Positions 16,060 to 25,273 of a stretch of 64,000 nucleotides of DNA are shown piece after piece. Positions within the stretch are counted from its first letter, which is position 1, and each line of letters begins with the position of its first letter. The notes beneath the pieces are model-generated. The model searched no databases. It was not told the DNA's origin and worked only from the letters and a program-made list of their open reading frames with translations. Made by a program: the position numbers and the translations under genes. The DNA is taken from positions 186,001 to 250,000 of the forward strand of contig CAWAPQ010000013.1 of the NCBI GenBank assembly GCA_963783965.1, given 5' to 3'. This DNA is from Bog-473 sp963783965. Lineage in GTDB: Bacteria > Actinomycetota > Acidimicrobiia > Acidimicrobiales > RAAP-2.

Positions 16060-16938
16060 GTGCGCGTCGGCCTCGTGATCCTTCCCTCGGACCGCTGGGC
16101 CGAGGCGTGCCGCCAGTGGCAGTGGGCCGACCGCGTCGGGTTTCACACGGCGTGGACCTACGACCACATTCGGTGGGGCGGCATGCCTGACGGCCCCTGG
16201 CACGCCGCGGTGCCAGTGCTCGGCGCCGCGGCCGCCGTCACCGAGCGTGTCCGGCTGGGCACTCTCGTCGCCACACCCAACTTCCGCCATCCGGTCACGC
16301 TGGCCCGGGACGCCCTCGCGCTCGATGACGTGAGCAACGGCCGGCTCGACCTCGGCCTCGGACCCGGGTCCGAGGGCCCCGACGCCACCGCACTCGGGCA
16401 ACGGCCCTGGAGCCGATCCGAGCGCCTGGCCCGCTTCGAGGAGTTCCTGCAGGTGCTCCGGCCGATTGTGAACGGCGGTCCGACTGCCCGCACGACCCTC
16501 CGGACGACGCAGTACGCGTCGGTCGACGCACCCAGTACGCCCGGCGCACTCCAGCGACCGCTTCCCCTGACGATTGCGGCCGGGGCGCCCAAGGGGATGC
16601 GGATCGCCGCACGCTACGGGCACGACTGGGTTACCGTCGGTCCGACCGGACGCGGTCCCGGCACGCCCGAAGCGGTGTTCGAGGCGGTCGCACGCCAGCT
16701 CCCCCTCCTGGAGGAGGCCTGCCGCGCCGAAGGACGCGAACCGTCGAGCATCGGCAAGGTCCTCTTGTGGACTCCCACCGAACCGGTCATCACGTCACTC
16801 GACCAGTTCGACGAGCTCGTCGGCCCGGTCGCCGAGCTCGGCTTCGATCAGTTCGTCCTCCACCACCCCTCCCAGACGGGACCCTATGGAGGCGACGTCC
16901 GCACCTTCGAACGCATCGCCGAACGCTCCGCCGCCTGA
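16060..16938 (+). CDS. Luciferase-like (LLM) flavin/F420-dependent oxidoreductase
   Basis: A 292-residue TIM-barrel enzyme: VRVGLVILPSDRWAEACRQW opens it, then ADRVGFHTAWTYDHIRWG, RLGTLVATPNFRHPVTLA, the barrel motif GRLDLGLGPGSEGPDA and LPLTIAAGAPKGMRIAARYG. The pattern fits F420- or FMN-dependent members of the family. TAGGTT (16047-16052) is 7 nt before the GTG at 16060. It shares a 36-bp divergent promoter region with the methyltransferase. No pathway is evident. Confidence 0.83.
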   Translation: MRVGLVILPSDRWAEACRQWQWADRVGFHTAWTYDHIRWGGMPDGPWHAAVPVLGAAAAVTERVRLGTLVATPNFRHPVTLARDALALDDVSNGRLDLGLGPGSEGPDATALGQRPWSRSERLARFEEFLQVLRPIVNGGPTARTTLRTTQYASVDAPSTPGALQRPLPLTIAAGAPKGMRIAARYGHDWVTVGPTGRGPGTPEAVFEAVARQLPLLEEACRAEGREPSSIGKVLLWTPTEPVITSLDQFDELVGPVAELGFDQFVLHHPSQTGPYGGDVRTFERIAERSAA

Positions 16939-16942
16939 GCCC

Positions 16943-18118
16943 TCAGCCGGCGAGCGCGGCCGCCAGCTCCGCCTGCACCCCAGCCCTCGCCGACGCAGGC
17001 TCCACGCGCTCGACATCGCACCCGGTGCAGCCGACCCACGAGGCCGCCTCCGCCAACGCCCGTGCCACCGGTGCCGCCGCGTCGGGCCGGAGCAGCGTCA
17101 CCTGCTTGGCGACCAGCACATCGCCCCGCCTGCCGGGATCCACCAGCCCCACCATGCGGGTCCCGTCGAGCACCGGCATGGCGAAGTAGCCGTAGATGCG
17201 CTTCTCCTTCGGCGTGTAGGCCTCCAGTCGGTGCCGCAGATCGAAGAGCCGCTCCACCCTGTCCCGGTACCAGATGAGCGAGTCGAACGGCGAAAGCATC
17301 ACCGTACGGCCCCGCATCCGGGTGCCGACCGCGCTGAGCGCGCCGGGATCGGCATAGGCGGCCTGCTTCCACCCCGCCACCGAGACCTTCTCCAGGCCGG
17401 ACGCCTCCAGCACCCGGCGCACCAGCGGCCGCGGCACCCCGTGGTACACGGCCAAGTCGGCCTCCGTCGCCACGCCCATGGAGCGCCCCGCTGCCGCCAC
17501 CAGCCGCACTGCGCATTCCTCGTCGGTCCAGTCCTCCGCCAGGAGCGCAGTCGGGATCGCCCGCTCGGCCAGGTCGTAGACGCGGGCGAAGCCGCGTCGC
17601 TCGCGGCAGACGAGCTCGCCGATGTCGAGCAGCCACTCAGCAGCGATCTTGGTCTCCGACCAGTCCCACCAGGGGCCGCCCTTCTTGGCGCCACCCAACT
17701 CGTTGGCCGTCAACGGCCCCTCACCGCGCAGCCGGGCCAGCACCTCGTTGCACGTCTTGTCCCGCTCCGCCAGGACGTGCCACCGCTTGCCCTTGGCGCG
17801 CCGCTGCCGGCGCTTGAACCCGTAGGCGGGCCAGTCCTCGAGCGGCACGACACACGCGGCGTGCGACCAATACTCGAACGTCTCGCTCTTCGGACCCCAG
17901 TACGCCAGTTCAACCCGCCTTCGTCCCACCGCCCCCAGTCGCGCGTAGGCCACCAGCTCGTGCGAACGGGCGAGGACCGAAATGGTGTCGAGCTGTACGG
18001 CGCCGAGCCGGCGCGTCATGGCGGCCACGCCGCCCTTCGTCACGCGGGCTCCCCGGAGCCCCTGGGCGCCCAGCGCGACACGCCGGGCCTGCTCAATGCT
18101 CAGCGTGTCAGGCGCCAT
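16943..18118 (-). CDS. AlkX/YcaQ-type crosslink-repair DNA glycosylase (winged-helix HTH_42)
   Basis: A 391-residue protein of the HTH_42 superfamily of DNA glycosylases. The catalytic Q-x-D motif that marks the YcaQ/AlkX branch, as opposed to Q-x-Q of AlkZ, is in LGAVQLDTISVLARSHEL (about residues 38-55). Also seen are YWSHAACVVPLEDWPAY, LSPFDSLIWYRDRVERLFD and YGYFAMPVLDGTRMVGLVDP. The family opens interstrand crosslinks and removes alkylated bases. It starts with ATG at 18118 and stands alone, convergent with the luciferase-like gene. Confidence 0.85.
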   Translation of the reverse strand: MAPDTLSIEQARRVALGAQGLRGARVTKGGVAAMTRRLGAVQLDTISVLARSHELVAYARLGAVGRRRVELAYWGPKSETFEYWSHAACVVPLEDWPAYGFKRRQRRAKGKRWHVLAERDKTCNEVLARLRGEGPLTANELGGAKKGGPWWDWSETKIAAEWLLDIGELVCRERRGFARVYDLAERAIPTALLAEDWTDEECAVRLVAAAGRSMGVATEADLAVYHGVPRPLVRRVLEASGLEKVSVAGWKQAAYADPGALSAVGTRMRGRTVMLSPFDSLIWYRDRVERLFDLRHRLEAYTPKEKRIYGYFAMPVLDGTRMVGLVDPGRRGDVLVAKQVTLLRPDAAAPVARALAEAASWVGCTGCDVERVEPASARAGVQAELAAALAG

Positions 18119-18183
18119 GAACGCTGGAGGCCCGCAACGGAGGGACGCCTGCGGCCGGCGGCTTGTCGAACGGCATTGCGCGC

Positions 18184-19779
18184 TCAGCTCGTGAACGCGT
18201 CAAGGTAACCGCTCAATTGTGCGAGGTCCCCGCCATCGTGGCGAAAGCCGACGAACCGGTCGGGGCGCACCGCCAAGATCGTCATCCCGTCAACGCCAAG
18301 CTCATCGGCCACAGCGGCGTCCATCCGACCGATCCGTTGGTCCGCGGGCTCGGCGCAGAGTCCGATGACAGCACCGATCACCGGCGAAGCGACGAGCGTC
18401 TCGTCCAGACGGACCGTCGTCTTCAGGACGTCTTCGCACGTGGCGTGCCGGCCGCCGATGACGAACACCGTGTGGCCAGGTCGATACGTCAGTTCGTGCA
18501 GGGCACACTCCGCCCCGCCATCGGTCTGGACGGGGATGGCATCGGGAAGCAGAGCACCGGGCGCAAGGAGATCATTGCCGTCGCCGCGCACCAGGACCGA
18601 ATCGGCATACGACCGATCGAGTTCGGCGGCCGCGACGGCCTCGTGATGGGCCAACTGACGGTCCGCAAACGTCTGGCGCATGACGACGTCACGTTCCGTT
18701 CGCTCCCACTGCCCCGTCATCGCCTGGTTGCTCTCGAACATGTCGCCGGAAGCCACAATCCGCAGAGCAACGGGGCGGCGCTCCTCTTCGTAGCTGTCGA
18801 GCAGGGCCGATCCGTTCATACCCCGACAGACCAGGGCAAGCTTCCAGCCCAGGTTGAACGCATCCTGCAAGCCCGTGTTCATGCCGTGACCCTCCGCAGG
18901 CGAGCACACATGGGCCGCGTCACCGGCCAGCAACACACGACCTGACCTGAATCGGCTCGCGACTCGCGAGTGGCAGCGGAAGCGGATCGGGTTCTCGACC
19001 GCGGCGAACTGGGCCAACGGGGCATAGCGGTGGATCGTGGTGATGGCGTCGGTGACGATGTCGCTCGTGTCCGAGGTCGGACGGAGGTAGACCCGCCAAC
19101 GTTGCTCGGGGAGTGGGCAGAGAATCACAGGTGGAAGATCAAAATGGGCGAAGTTCATGTCGTAGTCGTCAGGCCAGCCGTCAATCGACGCGTCGAACAC
19201 CGCCCATGGCACTTCGAGGTCTGTTCCCGGATACTCGATGCCCGCCAGCTTGCGTGTCGTGCTCTGATATCCGTCGCAGCCGACGAGCCACGACGTCACC
19301 ACGTCTTGTCGCTCTCCGGCCTGCTCGACTGTCGCCACGACGCGATCGGCGTGCGCCCGGATCGCGACGAGACGGGTTGAACGAGTCACCGCGCCACCCT
19401 GTTCCCGGAGGAACTGGGTGAGAACGGATTCGACGACATCCTCGGACACGCCCAGGTCGAATCCGTAACGGCTGCCTGCCAACGAGAGGTCCAGCTCGCC
19501 AACCGTTCGCGCGTCGGAGCGCAAGCGCGCTCCACGGACCTTCACCGCCCTGTCGAGGAGACGGTCGAGGAGTCCCAGAGATTCGAATACCTCGATCGAC
19601 CGTTCGTGCACGACCGTGGCGCGGTCCCAGCCGAGCGGCGCATCATGCGCGTCGATCAACAGGCAATCGACACGGCGCCGACGCAGCTCTGCCGCCAACA
19701 ACAGGCCCGTCGGGCCCGCACCAACAACCAAGACGGCCGAGCCGCGTTCGGGCCGTCTTGGTGCAGTGGCCCGCTGCAT
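18184..19779 (-). CDS. FAD-dependent aromatic monooxygenase (PHBH/phenol hydroxylase type)
   Basis: A 531-residue group A flavoprotein hydroxylase. The dinucleotide fold is VLVVGAGPTGLLLAAEL (about residues 16-32), the DG motif is WLVGCDGYQSTTRK, and the GD motif is GRVLLAGDAAHVCSPAEGHG followed by MNTGLQDAFNLGWKLALV. The C-terminal 150 residues form the thioredoxin-like domain of the phenol 2-monooxygenase branch, ending VRPDRFVGFRHDG. It uses NAD(P)H and oxygen to hydroxylate aromatic or polyketide-like substrates. It lies downstream of, but 116 bp apart from, the acyl-CoA operon. Confidence 0.85.
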   Translation of the reverse strand: MQRATAPRRPERGSAVLVVGAGPTGLLLAAELRRRRVDCLLIDAHDAPLGWDRATVVHERSIEVFESLGLLDRLLDRAVKVRGARLRSDARTVGELDLSLAGSRYGFDLGVSEDVVESVLTQFLREQGGAVTRSTRLVAIRAHADRVVATVEQAGERQDVVTSWLVGCDGYQSTTRKLAGIEYPGTDLEVPWAVFDASIDGWPDDYDMNFAHFDLPPVILCPLPEQRWRVYLRPTSDTSDIVTDAITTIHRYAPLAQFAAVENPIRFRCHSRVASRFRSGRVLLAGDAAHVCSPAEGHGMNTGLQDAFNLGWKLALVCRGMNGSALLDSYEEERRPVALRIVASGDMFESNQAMTGQWERTERDVVMRQTFADRQLAHHEAVAAAELDRSYADSVLVRGDGNDLLAPGALLPDAIPVQTDGGAECALHELTYRPGHTVFVIGGRHATCEDVLKTTVRLDETLVASPVIGAVIGLCAEPADQRIGRMDAAVADELGVDGMTILAVRPDRFVGFRHDGGDLAQLSGYLDAFTS

Positions 19780-19895
19780 TGTCCGAAGCTCGTCCGGCGG
19801 AACAGGATCAGCGATGACGCCACTCTACGAGGTGGCGGAAACGAGCGATCGGAGAAACCTCGCTTGACCCCGGCGCGGGGCCTTGCGAAGCGGCC

Positions 19896-21023
19896 TCAAT
19901 CAAGGAGCGACGCCGCCACCGCATCCTCGAGGGTCCGGTCATTGGCCCACATGAGCTGTTGTTGCTTGGCGCGCCGGAAGTACAGCTGGATGTCGAAGTC
20001 GAGCGTGAACCCAATGCCGCCGAAAAGCTGCTGAGCCATGGCGGTGATGTCGCGGAACGTCGAGCAGGCGAACAGTTTGGCCATCGGTGCCAGCGATTCG
20101 AGCGAGCGCCCGCTCGCGCCGGCCCACGCTGCTTCGTGCACCAATTGCTCGGCGCCGTCCAGATTGGTCACCGCATCCGCGAGATAGTGCGCCAGAGCCT
20201 GGAAGGAACCCAACGGCTTGTCGAACTGGTAACGGTCCTTGGCGTACTGCGTCGTGATCTCGAGTGCGTAGCGCGCACCACCGACCGCTTGCGCCGCCAG
20301 GAGCACCAGCGCCGGCTCGAGCACCTCCTGCCAGGTCGCCCAACCGCTGCCGACGGGGCCGATCCGATCGGCTTCACTCACGACGACATCGGAGAGCCTG
20401 ACCTCGTACTGCGTGTCCGACGCCACACTGAACTGCTGGCGCAGGGTGACGCCGGTCGCCGTGGGGTCAACGAGGAACAGGTCGATCTCCTCGGCCCCGT
20501 CACCGCTGCGCGCGAGCACGACCAATCGGTCCGCCGACGAGGCGAAGAGCACGTGCCGCTTGAGCCCGTTGAGGCGAAAGCCCGAACCGTCAGTGTCAGC
20601 CCGCGTCTCGACACCCCGGGACGAGAACCCGTTCTCGGGCTCGAGCCAGGCCGGCGAAAGTATCGCCTCACCCGTGGCCACCGACCGCAGCCACTGCTCG
20701 TTCTGAGCCTCGCTGCCGGCGGAGGCCAGGACACCGCCGCTCAGGACCGCACTCACGAAGTGGGGCGTCGGCGCGAGGGCGCGACCGAGTTCCTCGTAGA
20801 GGGCCACGCCCTCAATGAGGGACATGCCCGAGCCTCCGTACGCCTCGGGCAACAGCAGCCCGATCAGGTCGAGCTCGCCGAGCTGGGTCCACAGCAACGC
20901 GGGGTAGCCGATGGCATCGTCCTCCATCTCGCGGACAACGTCGAGGGAGCAGTGCCGCGCAAGGACGTCTCGCACCGTCTGGCGCAACAGCTCTTGTTCC
21001 TGGTCGAAATCGAGGTCCAGCAT
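19896..21023 (-). CDS. Acyl-CoA dehydrogenase, small-subunit type
   Basis: A 375-residue flavoprotein: N-terminal helical domain (DLDFDQEQELLRQTVRDVLA, LLLPEAYGGSGMSLIEG), middle beta domain, and C-terminal helices (ALEITTQYAKDRYQFDKPLG, QLFGGIGFTLDFDIQLYFRR). The Glu normally found in the catalytic loop is not clearly placed. Such proteins often form heterotetramers with a second acyl-CoA dehydrogenase in steroid side-chain beta-oxidation, and this operon carries one (23287-24465). A heteromer is therefore plausible (inference). It is the last gene of the operon. Confidence 0.85.
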   Translation of the reverse strand: MLDLDFDQEQELLRQTVRDVLARHCSLDVVREMEDDAIGYPALLWTQLGELDLIGLLLPEAYGGSGMSLIEGVALYEELGRALAPTPHFVSAVLSGGVLASAGSEAQNEQWLRSVATGEAILSPAWLEPENGFSSRGVETRADTDGSGFRLNGLKRHVLFASSADRLVVLARSGDGAEEIDLFLVDPTATGVTLRQQFSVASDTQYEVRLSDVVVSEADRIGPVGSGWATWQEVLEPALVLLAAQAVGGARYALEITTQYAKDRYQFDKPLGSFQALAHYLADAVTNLDGAEQLVHEAAWAGASGRSLESLAPMAKLFACSTFRDITAMAQQLFGGIGFTLDFDIQLYFRRAKQQQLMWANDRTLEDAVAASLLD

Positions 21024-21079
21024 TCAGATTCTCTTTCCTGCTCGAGGGCACACGGCCCAAAGGTCACGACACACGAAGC

Positions 21080-21575
21080 TCACGGCGACGGTCGCCACTG
21101 GTCCCCCCGCCGGGCCCACGGATTGTCGTCGGCGCTCCGCGGCAATGCCACCCGCGCCGCGCACGTCGTCTTCACGTCGCCGTCGACCGACAGCTTCACC
21201 GCCACCGTGACGAAGCCGCACTCGACGTCATCCACCGACGTCGACTCCACGACGCCGGTCAGGGACATGGTGTCGCCGGGGAACACCGAACCCTTCATGC
21301 GAAAGGTCACCCGGGCCAGCCGGCCGTGCGGGCCGGTCCAGTCGGTCAGGTAGCGCTCGAACCATGCCGCCTGGTTGGGCGTGTTCAAGAAGATGTCCCG
21401 CGTCCCGTTGCGCTCGACGGCGAAGTCCTTGTCGTGATGCATGGGCCTCCAGTCGCGGGTGGCCAACGCGCCCAGGACCACCGTCGTCGCGGTGACCGCG
21501 GTAATTGAGCACCGGCAGCTCCTGACCAACGCTGACGTCGCCCAAGAGGAGTCGCGGTGTGGTCAGCGCGCTCAC
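21080..21575 (-). pseudogene. MaoC-family dehydratase, frameshifted
   Basis: The gene begins with GTG at 21575, overlapping the upstream stop (GTGA), and encodes VSALTTPRLLLGDVSVGQELPVLNY. The family sequence then continues in another frame with VTATTVVLGALATRDWRPMH, HDKDFAVERNGTRDIF, QAAWFERYLTDW and the end NPWARRGDQWRPSP (stop at 21080). One extra base in the minus-strand stretch TACCGCGGTCACC (about 21501-21513) separates the halves. With one base removed the product would be a normal hotdog hydratase partner of the preceding gene. Because overlap and surrounding sequence are intact, a sequencing or assembly error is as likely as a true mutation. Confidence 0.75.
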
Positions 21576-22102
21576 AATGCCGACGCCTCGGCCCGGCGGT
21601 AGCCGAAGCCCGTGTAGGTCTCGATCGCCACCAACTCGCCGTCCTGGTTGGCGTACACCACGTCGATGACCCAGAAGCGGCCCGTCCCCAACTTGGTCGT
21701 CTTCTCGTCACTGACCGAACGCAGCACCTGGTGGGTACGCAAGACGTCGCCCATGCGCACGGGCGTATGGAACTCGATGGTGTCGTCGGTCATGACCGCC
21801 TCGGGGAGCCCGAGGGCCGCCTTCAGATCGAAGTGGACCTGCAGCGGTAACGCTTCGGCGGTGCGCCCCGGCGCCCAGTGGTGAGGCCGGAACCAGACCG
21901 AGACCATGGACGGCGGCGCCACGGGGCCACCGGTCACCGCGTCGGCTACCGAGTCATCCCAGTAGAGCGGGTTGCCGTTCTCGACCGAGGAGCAGGACGT
22001 CCAGACGTACGAGCGCTCGACCGGGAACTCCCCCACCTCGTGGTACTGCTCCTCGCCGATGTGGTCGCGCATGTCGGCCAACGCCGCAGTCTCGCTGGTC
22101 AT
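21572..22102 (-). CDS. FAS1-like dehydratase-domain / MaoC N-terminal-type hydratase subunit
   Basis: A 176-residue hotdog protein: MRDHIGEEQYHEVGEFPVER, NPLYWDD, VAPPSMVSVWFRPHHWAPG, then IEFHTPVRMGDVLRTHQVLR and the terminal IETYTGFGYR. Together with the adjacent MaoC protein it would form a two-part enoyl-CoA hydratase like mycobacterial ChsH1/ChsH2, hydrating bulky enoyl-CoAs (family knowledge). The ATG at 22102 overlaps the CoA-transferase stop (ATGA). Confidence 0.82.
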   Translation of the reverse strand: MTSETAALADMRDHIGEEQYHEVGEFPVERSYVWTSCSSVENGNPLYWDDSVADAVTGGPVAPPSMVSVWFRPHHWAPGRTAEALPLQVHFDLKAALGLPEAVMTDDTIEFHTPVRMGDVLRTHQVLRSVSDEKTTKLGTGRFWVIDVVYANQDGELVAIETYTGFGYRRAEASAL

Positions 22103-23286
22103 GCCACCACCTTCCGGGCCACCCACCGGGCCACCAAGTCACCGTCCACACCGGCCTCCTTCAAGAGGTGTTCCGTATCCGTCTGCGTCGTGTCCGGGAG
22201 CGCGACGACAGCGCCCGGCGCCGGTCGCTCCATGCCGGCAAGCAGTGGCCTCAACTGCGACAGAGCGCCCTCCGTCGGGTGCGAGGCCGTACTCACCACA
22301 CAACGGGCGACGAACTGCGGCGACGCAACCACCTCGGAGATCTCGAGCACGGGAGCGACGCACGTATCTGCCCCCGCCAGCAGTTCCACCCACTCGTCAC
22401 GCGTCCGAGTGGCGAACGCCGAGGCGAACGCGGCACGAATTTTCTCTTGTGCGTCGTCATCGAGTTGTGACGCCGCCAGCTCCGGGCACCCCAGTGCGCC
22501 GCACAAGTTGGCGAAGAACTTCGCCTCGATCGCTCCCACGGCCAACCACTTCCCGTCCGACCCGGCGTACGTCCCGTAACAGGCGTACCGGCCCGACAGG
22601 ACGTCGTGGCCCGGGACGATGTCGTCGCCCAGCGCCAGCTGCTCGTCGATGGCCAACGATGTCAGCCACAGGACACCCTCGGCGACTGAGACGTCGAGAT
22701 ACGCGCCGCGTCCCGTCGTCGCCCGTCCGGCCAGGGCCGCCGTGATGGCCAACGCCGCCTGCATCCCACCGGCCGCGGCATCGGCCACGGTGGCGCCCGG
22801 AATCGGTGGTGCACCGCCAACACCCGGCGTGCTCATGGCCAGGAAGCCACCAACGGCCAAATAGTCGATGTCATGCCCGGCCCACTGCGAGGCCGGTCCG
22901 TCCTGGCCGTACCCACTCGTCGAGCAGTACACGACGCCCGGGTTACGCGCCGAGACCGCGGAGTAGCCCACGCCCAACCGATCGACGACGCCAGGGCGGA
23001 AGCTCTCGACAACGACGTCGGCCGCTCCGGCCAGCGACAAGAACGCGTCGCGGCCCTCCTCGTCCTTCAGGTCCACCAGGACGCGCCGCATGCCGCGGTG
23101 CCCGCTGTAGGCGAAGTACCGCGGCTGAATGGGCGCGGCGTCGGCAGTCGGCACCGGCCCCACCTTGACCACGAGCGCGCCGTAGTCCGAGAGCAGACGC
23201 GTGCAACGCGCTGCCGGTCCAACGGTGGACAGGTCGAGCACGGTGACCCCGTTGAGGGGCCCGCTCGCGGGAGAGACCGGCGCCAC
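22099..23286 (-). CDS. CaiB/BaiF family (class III) CoA-transferase
   Basis: A 395-residue interlocked-dimer type CoA-transferase or racemase. It starts GPLNGVTVLDLSTVGPAARC, contains DLKDEEGRDAFLSLAGAADV and VVESFRPGVVDRLGVGY, and the catalytic Asp lies in QWAGHDIDYLAVGG. GGMQAALAITAALAGR and GRGAYLDVSVAEGVLWL also fit. It could activate a carboxylic acid by CoA transfer or act as an alpha-methylacyl-CoA racemase, which would prepare methyl-branched substrates for the neighbouring dehydrogenases. The GTG at 23286 directly abuts the stop of the upstream gene. Confidence 0.87.
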   Translation of the reverse strand: MAPVSPASGPLNGVTVLDLSTVGPAARCTRLLSDYGALVVKVGPVPTADAAPIQPRYFAYSGHRGMRRVLVDLKDEEGRDAFLSLAGAADVVVESFRPGVVDRLGVGYSAVSARNPGVVYCSTSGYGQDGPASQWAGHDIDYLAVGGFLAMSTPGVGGAPPIPGATVADAAAGGMQAALAITAALAGRATTGRGAYLDVSVAEGVLWLTSLAIDEQLALGDDIVPGHDVLSGRYACYGTYAGSDGKWLAVGAIEAKFFANLCGALGCPELAASQLDDDAQEKIRAAFASAFATRTRDEWVELLAGADTCVAPVLEISEVVASPQFVARCVVSTASHPTEGALSQLRPLLAGMERPAPGAVVALPDTTQTDTEHLLKEAGVDGDLVARWVARKVVA

Positions 23287-24465
23287 CTAGAAGTTCTTCG
23301 GCAGTCCGAGCTTGCGCCGGGCGATGATGTTCTTCTGGATCTCCGACGCCCCGCCACCGATTGTGTCGATGACCGTGTAGCGGTAGGTCGACTCGGAGCG
23401 GCCGGCCATCGGCGCCTCTTCGGTCTTGACCCGCAATTGGCTACCAGGCCCGGCGATGTCCATGGAGGCGTTGGCCAGGCGCTTGGAGAGCTCCGTGGCG
23501 AAGAGCTTGTACTCAGAGGCTTCCGCAGTGGGCGCCGCACCGCCCTTGGAGGACTCGAAGACGAACTTGAGCCCCATGACACGGGCCACCTCCAGCTGGG
23601 TGGCCAGTTGAGCGAGGCGCTGACGGATCACCGGATCGTCCTTCAGGGGGACGCCGTCGCGCACCGTCGTCCGCACGTACTCGACCAGCACCTCGAAGCG
23701 TTGCTGCATGGGCGAGAGCGTGAACATGGTGAAGCGCTCGAGGTCGAGCGCCTCCGATATGTACTGAAACCCCCTCCCGACTTCCCCCACCACGTAGTCG
23801 TCGGGGACGAAGACATCGTTCAGGAAGACCTCGTTGGTGCGCTCGTCGCCCATGGTCCAAATGGCGTTGACCGTGATGCCAGGCTGATCGATCGGGACGA
23901 GGAACAGGGTGATCCCGGCGTGCTTTGCATCCGGGTCGGTGCGTCCGCCCACCCAGTACCACTCGGCGAAGTGGGCCGAGGTGGTCCAGGTCTTCTGGCC
24001 GTTGAGGATCCAGCCGCCGTCGTCACGGGTGGCCTTGAGTTGCATGGAGGCGGCATCGGAGCCGGCGTTGGGCTCGGAGTAGCCGACGGCGAACTCCACT
24101 TCGTTGCGGAGGATCTTGGGCAGGAACTCCGCCTTCATCCGCTCGTTGCCGTGCCGGATGATCGTCTTGCCGACGATGCCGACGCCCTTTCCGATCTGGG
24201 GGCCGCCCCGCCTGGCCAGCTGCTCGTTGAGGAGATACTCGTAGATGCCCTCCCCTTCCGAACCGCCGTACTCCTTGGGCCAGGTCATGCCGAGCCAGCC
24301 CCGCTCGCCCATGGAGGCCATGAAGGCCCGCCGCTTCGGCGTGTCCACGATCTGCGCCATGTTTTCCCGGGTCACGTCGAAGACCTCGGGATCGTCGTTG
24401 GCATCGAGGAAGGTCTCGACCTCCTTCACGAAGGCCAGCTGCTCGGGCGAGAATTCGAACTCCAC
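23287..24465 (-). CDS. Acyl-CoA dehydrogenase
   Basis: A 392-residue flavoprotein with the full fold: EFSPEQLAFVKEVETFLDAN, GWLGMTWPKEYGGSEGEG, the FAD/substrate motif GYSEPNAGSDAASMQLKA, and NGQKTWTTSAHFAEWYWVGG. The C-terminal IDTIGGGASEIQKNIIARR is the typical terminal helix. GGAGG 5 nt before the GTG at 24465 fixes the start, and an in-frame GTG at 24477 has no such site. It heads the five-gene operon (dehydrogenase, CoA-transferase, two hydratase parts, second dehydrogenase), the set expected for beta-oxidation of a branched or steroid-like acyl-CoA. Confidence 0.9.
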   Translation of the reverse strand: MEFEFSPEQLAFVKEVETFLDANDDPEVFDVTRENMAQIVDTPKRRAFMASMGERGWLGMTWPKEYGGSEGEGIYEYLLNEQLARRGGPQIGKGVGIVGKTIIRHGNERMKAEFLPKILRNEVEFAVGYSEPNAGSDAASMQLKATRDDGGWILNGQKTWTTSAHFAEWYWVGGRTDPDAKHAGITLFLVPIDQPGITVNAIWTMGDERTNEVFLNDVFVPDDYVVGEVGRGFQYISEALDLERFTMFTLSPMQQRFEVLVEYVRTTVRDGVPLKDDPVIRQRLAQLATQLEVARVMGLKFVFESSKGGAAPTAEASEYKLFATELSKRLANASMDIAGPGSQLRVKTEEAPMAGRSESTYRYTVIDTIGGGASEIQKNIIARRKLGLPKNF

Positions 24466-24493
24466 TGCTACCTCCACGCGGCCGGCTTCCCGG

Positions 24494-24528
24494 GATCTGA
24501 CGGAGCGTCAGATCAGGCCGACATCATA
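24494..24528 (-). promoter_or_regulatory. Promoter and palindromic operator of the acyl-CoA operon
   Basis: TATGAT on the minus strand (24523-24528) is a near-consensus -10 box. Directly downstream, covering the expected transcription start, is a perfect inverted repeat with 9-bp arms GATCTGACG and CGTCAGATC around GAG (24494-24514). The inner 17 bp, TCTGACG-N3-CGTCAGA, recur before the gene at 28592. A TetR-type repressor is the likely ligand (inference). No such regulator gene is in the window. Confidence 0.65.
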
Positions 24529-25273
24529 GGACACTGCGCATTTCGACCGACGGGCGAATGACGTGGGCCTCGGCGCCCGCGAGCGGGCTGGCGGCGCACG
24601 GCCGGGGATCCCGAGCCCCAACAGTTGCCCAGGAGAACGGCCACCCTGTGACGTCCGCACCCGCACCAGGCTGGAGTCCCGCCAATCTTCCCGACAGGCC
24701 CGCCGCGGCGGAAGAAGCTTTCTGCGGTTCCCCTATCGCAGGCCATACCGCCACGTTTCGAAAGCAGCGCCCGGGCACAGCATCAACCCTGGTACCAGCG
24801 ACGCGGCCGTGTCCCGGGATTCCCGGAGGCGTCATTCGTGAGATCTCGCGCTGACGTTGCGATTCTGGCCCGGCGCACACCTTCCTGGGGCGATGGAGGT
24901 TCTGTGCGAACCGTCAGAAGGACGTTGCGGGACTTCCATAGAAAGCCAGGGAGCGGACATGCCCTTGTGCGATCCCTTGGTCATCTGCCTCACACGACAC
25001 CACGTTCTCGGGGATCCGACAGTGCACACGAGGAGTTCGCGGGAAATCCCCCGGATGCGACAAACCTACGTCGCGGCGTTTCCAATCTCGATCCGCCGAA
25101 CGAACATGGGGCTCGTTTCCTCGCTCCGGGTGTTGGCGCATCACCCGGAGAAATGGCGACGCGAGCACGTTGATTTTCTCGACGGAATGGTCAGCGCGAT
25201 GCGACCGGTGTTCCTCGTGAAACAATTAGCAAAGAAGCGTGTAGAACCAACTGGAATCGTCGCGTCGAGGTGT
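24529..25273. other. 745-bp region without a supported gene
   Basis: No frame shows a family I know. The right half is visibly less GC-rich than its surroundings. A perfect inverted repeat, CTCCGGGTG and CACCCGGAG around 9 nt, lies at 25124-25150. It could form a strong RNA hairpin beyond the 3' end of the ribbon-helix-helix gene, but no T-run follows on either strand. The plus-strand frame ending at 25306 has a protein-like stretch (HHPEKWRREHVDFLDGMVSA) without a credible start. Confidence 0.4.

Noticed and set aside
22873..24561. 562-codon open frame on the plus strand
   Set aside because: Antisense shadow of the CoA-transferase and acyl-CoA dehydrogenase genes, with no domain pattern.
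24914..25225. 103-codon minus-strand frame
   Set aside because: No ribosome-binding site, no domain and composition unlike the surrounding genes.
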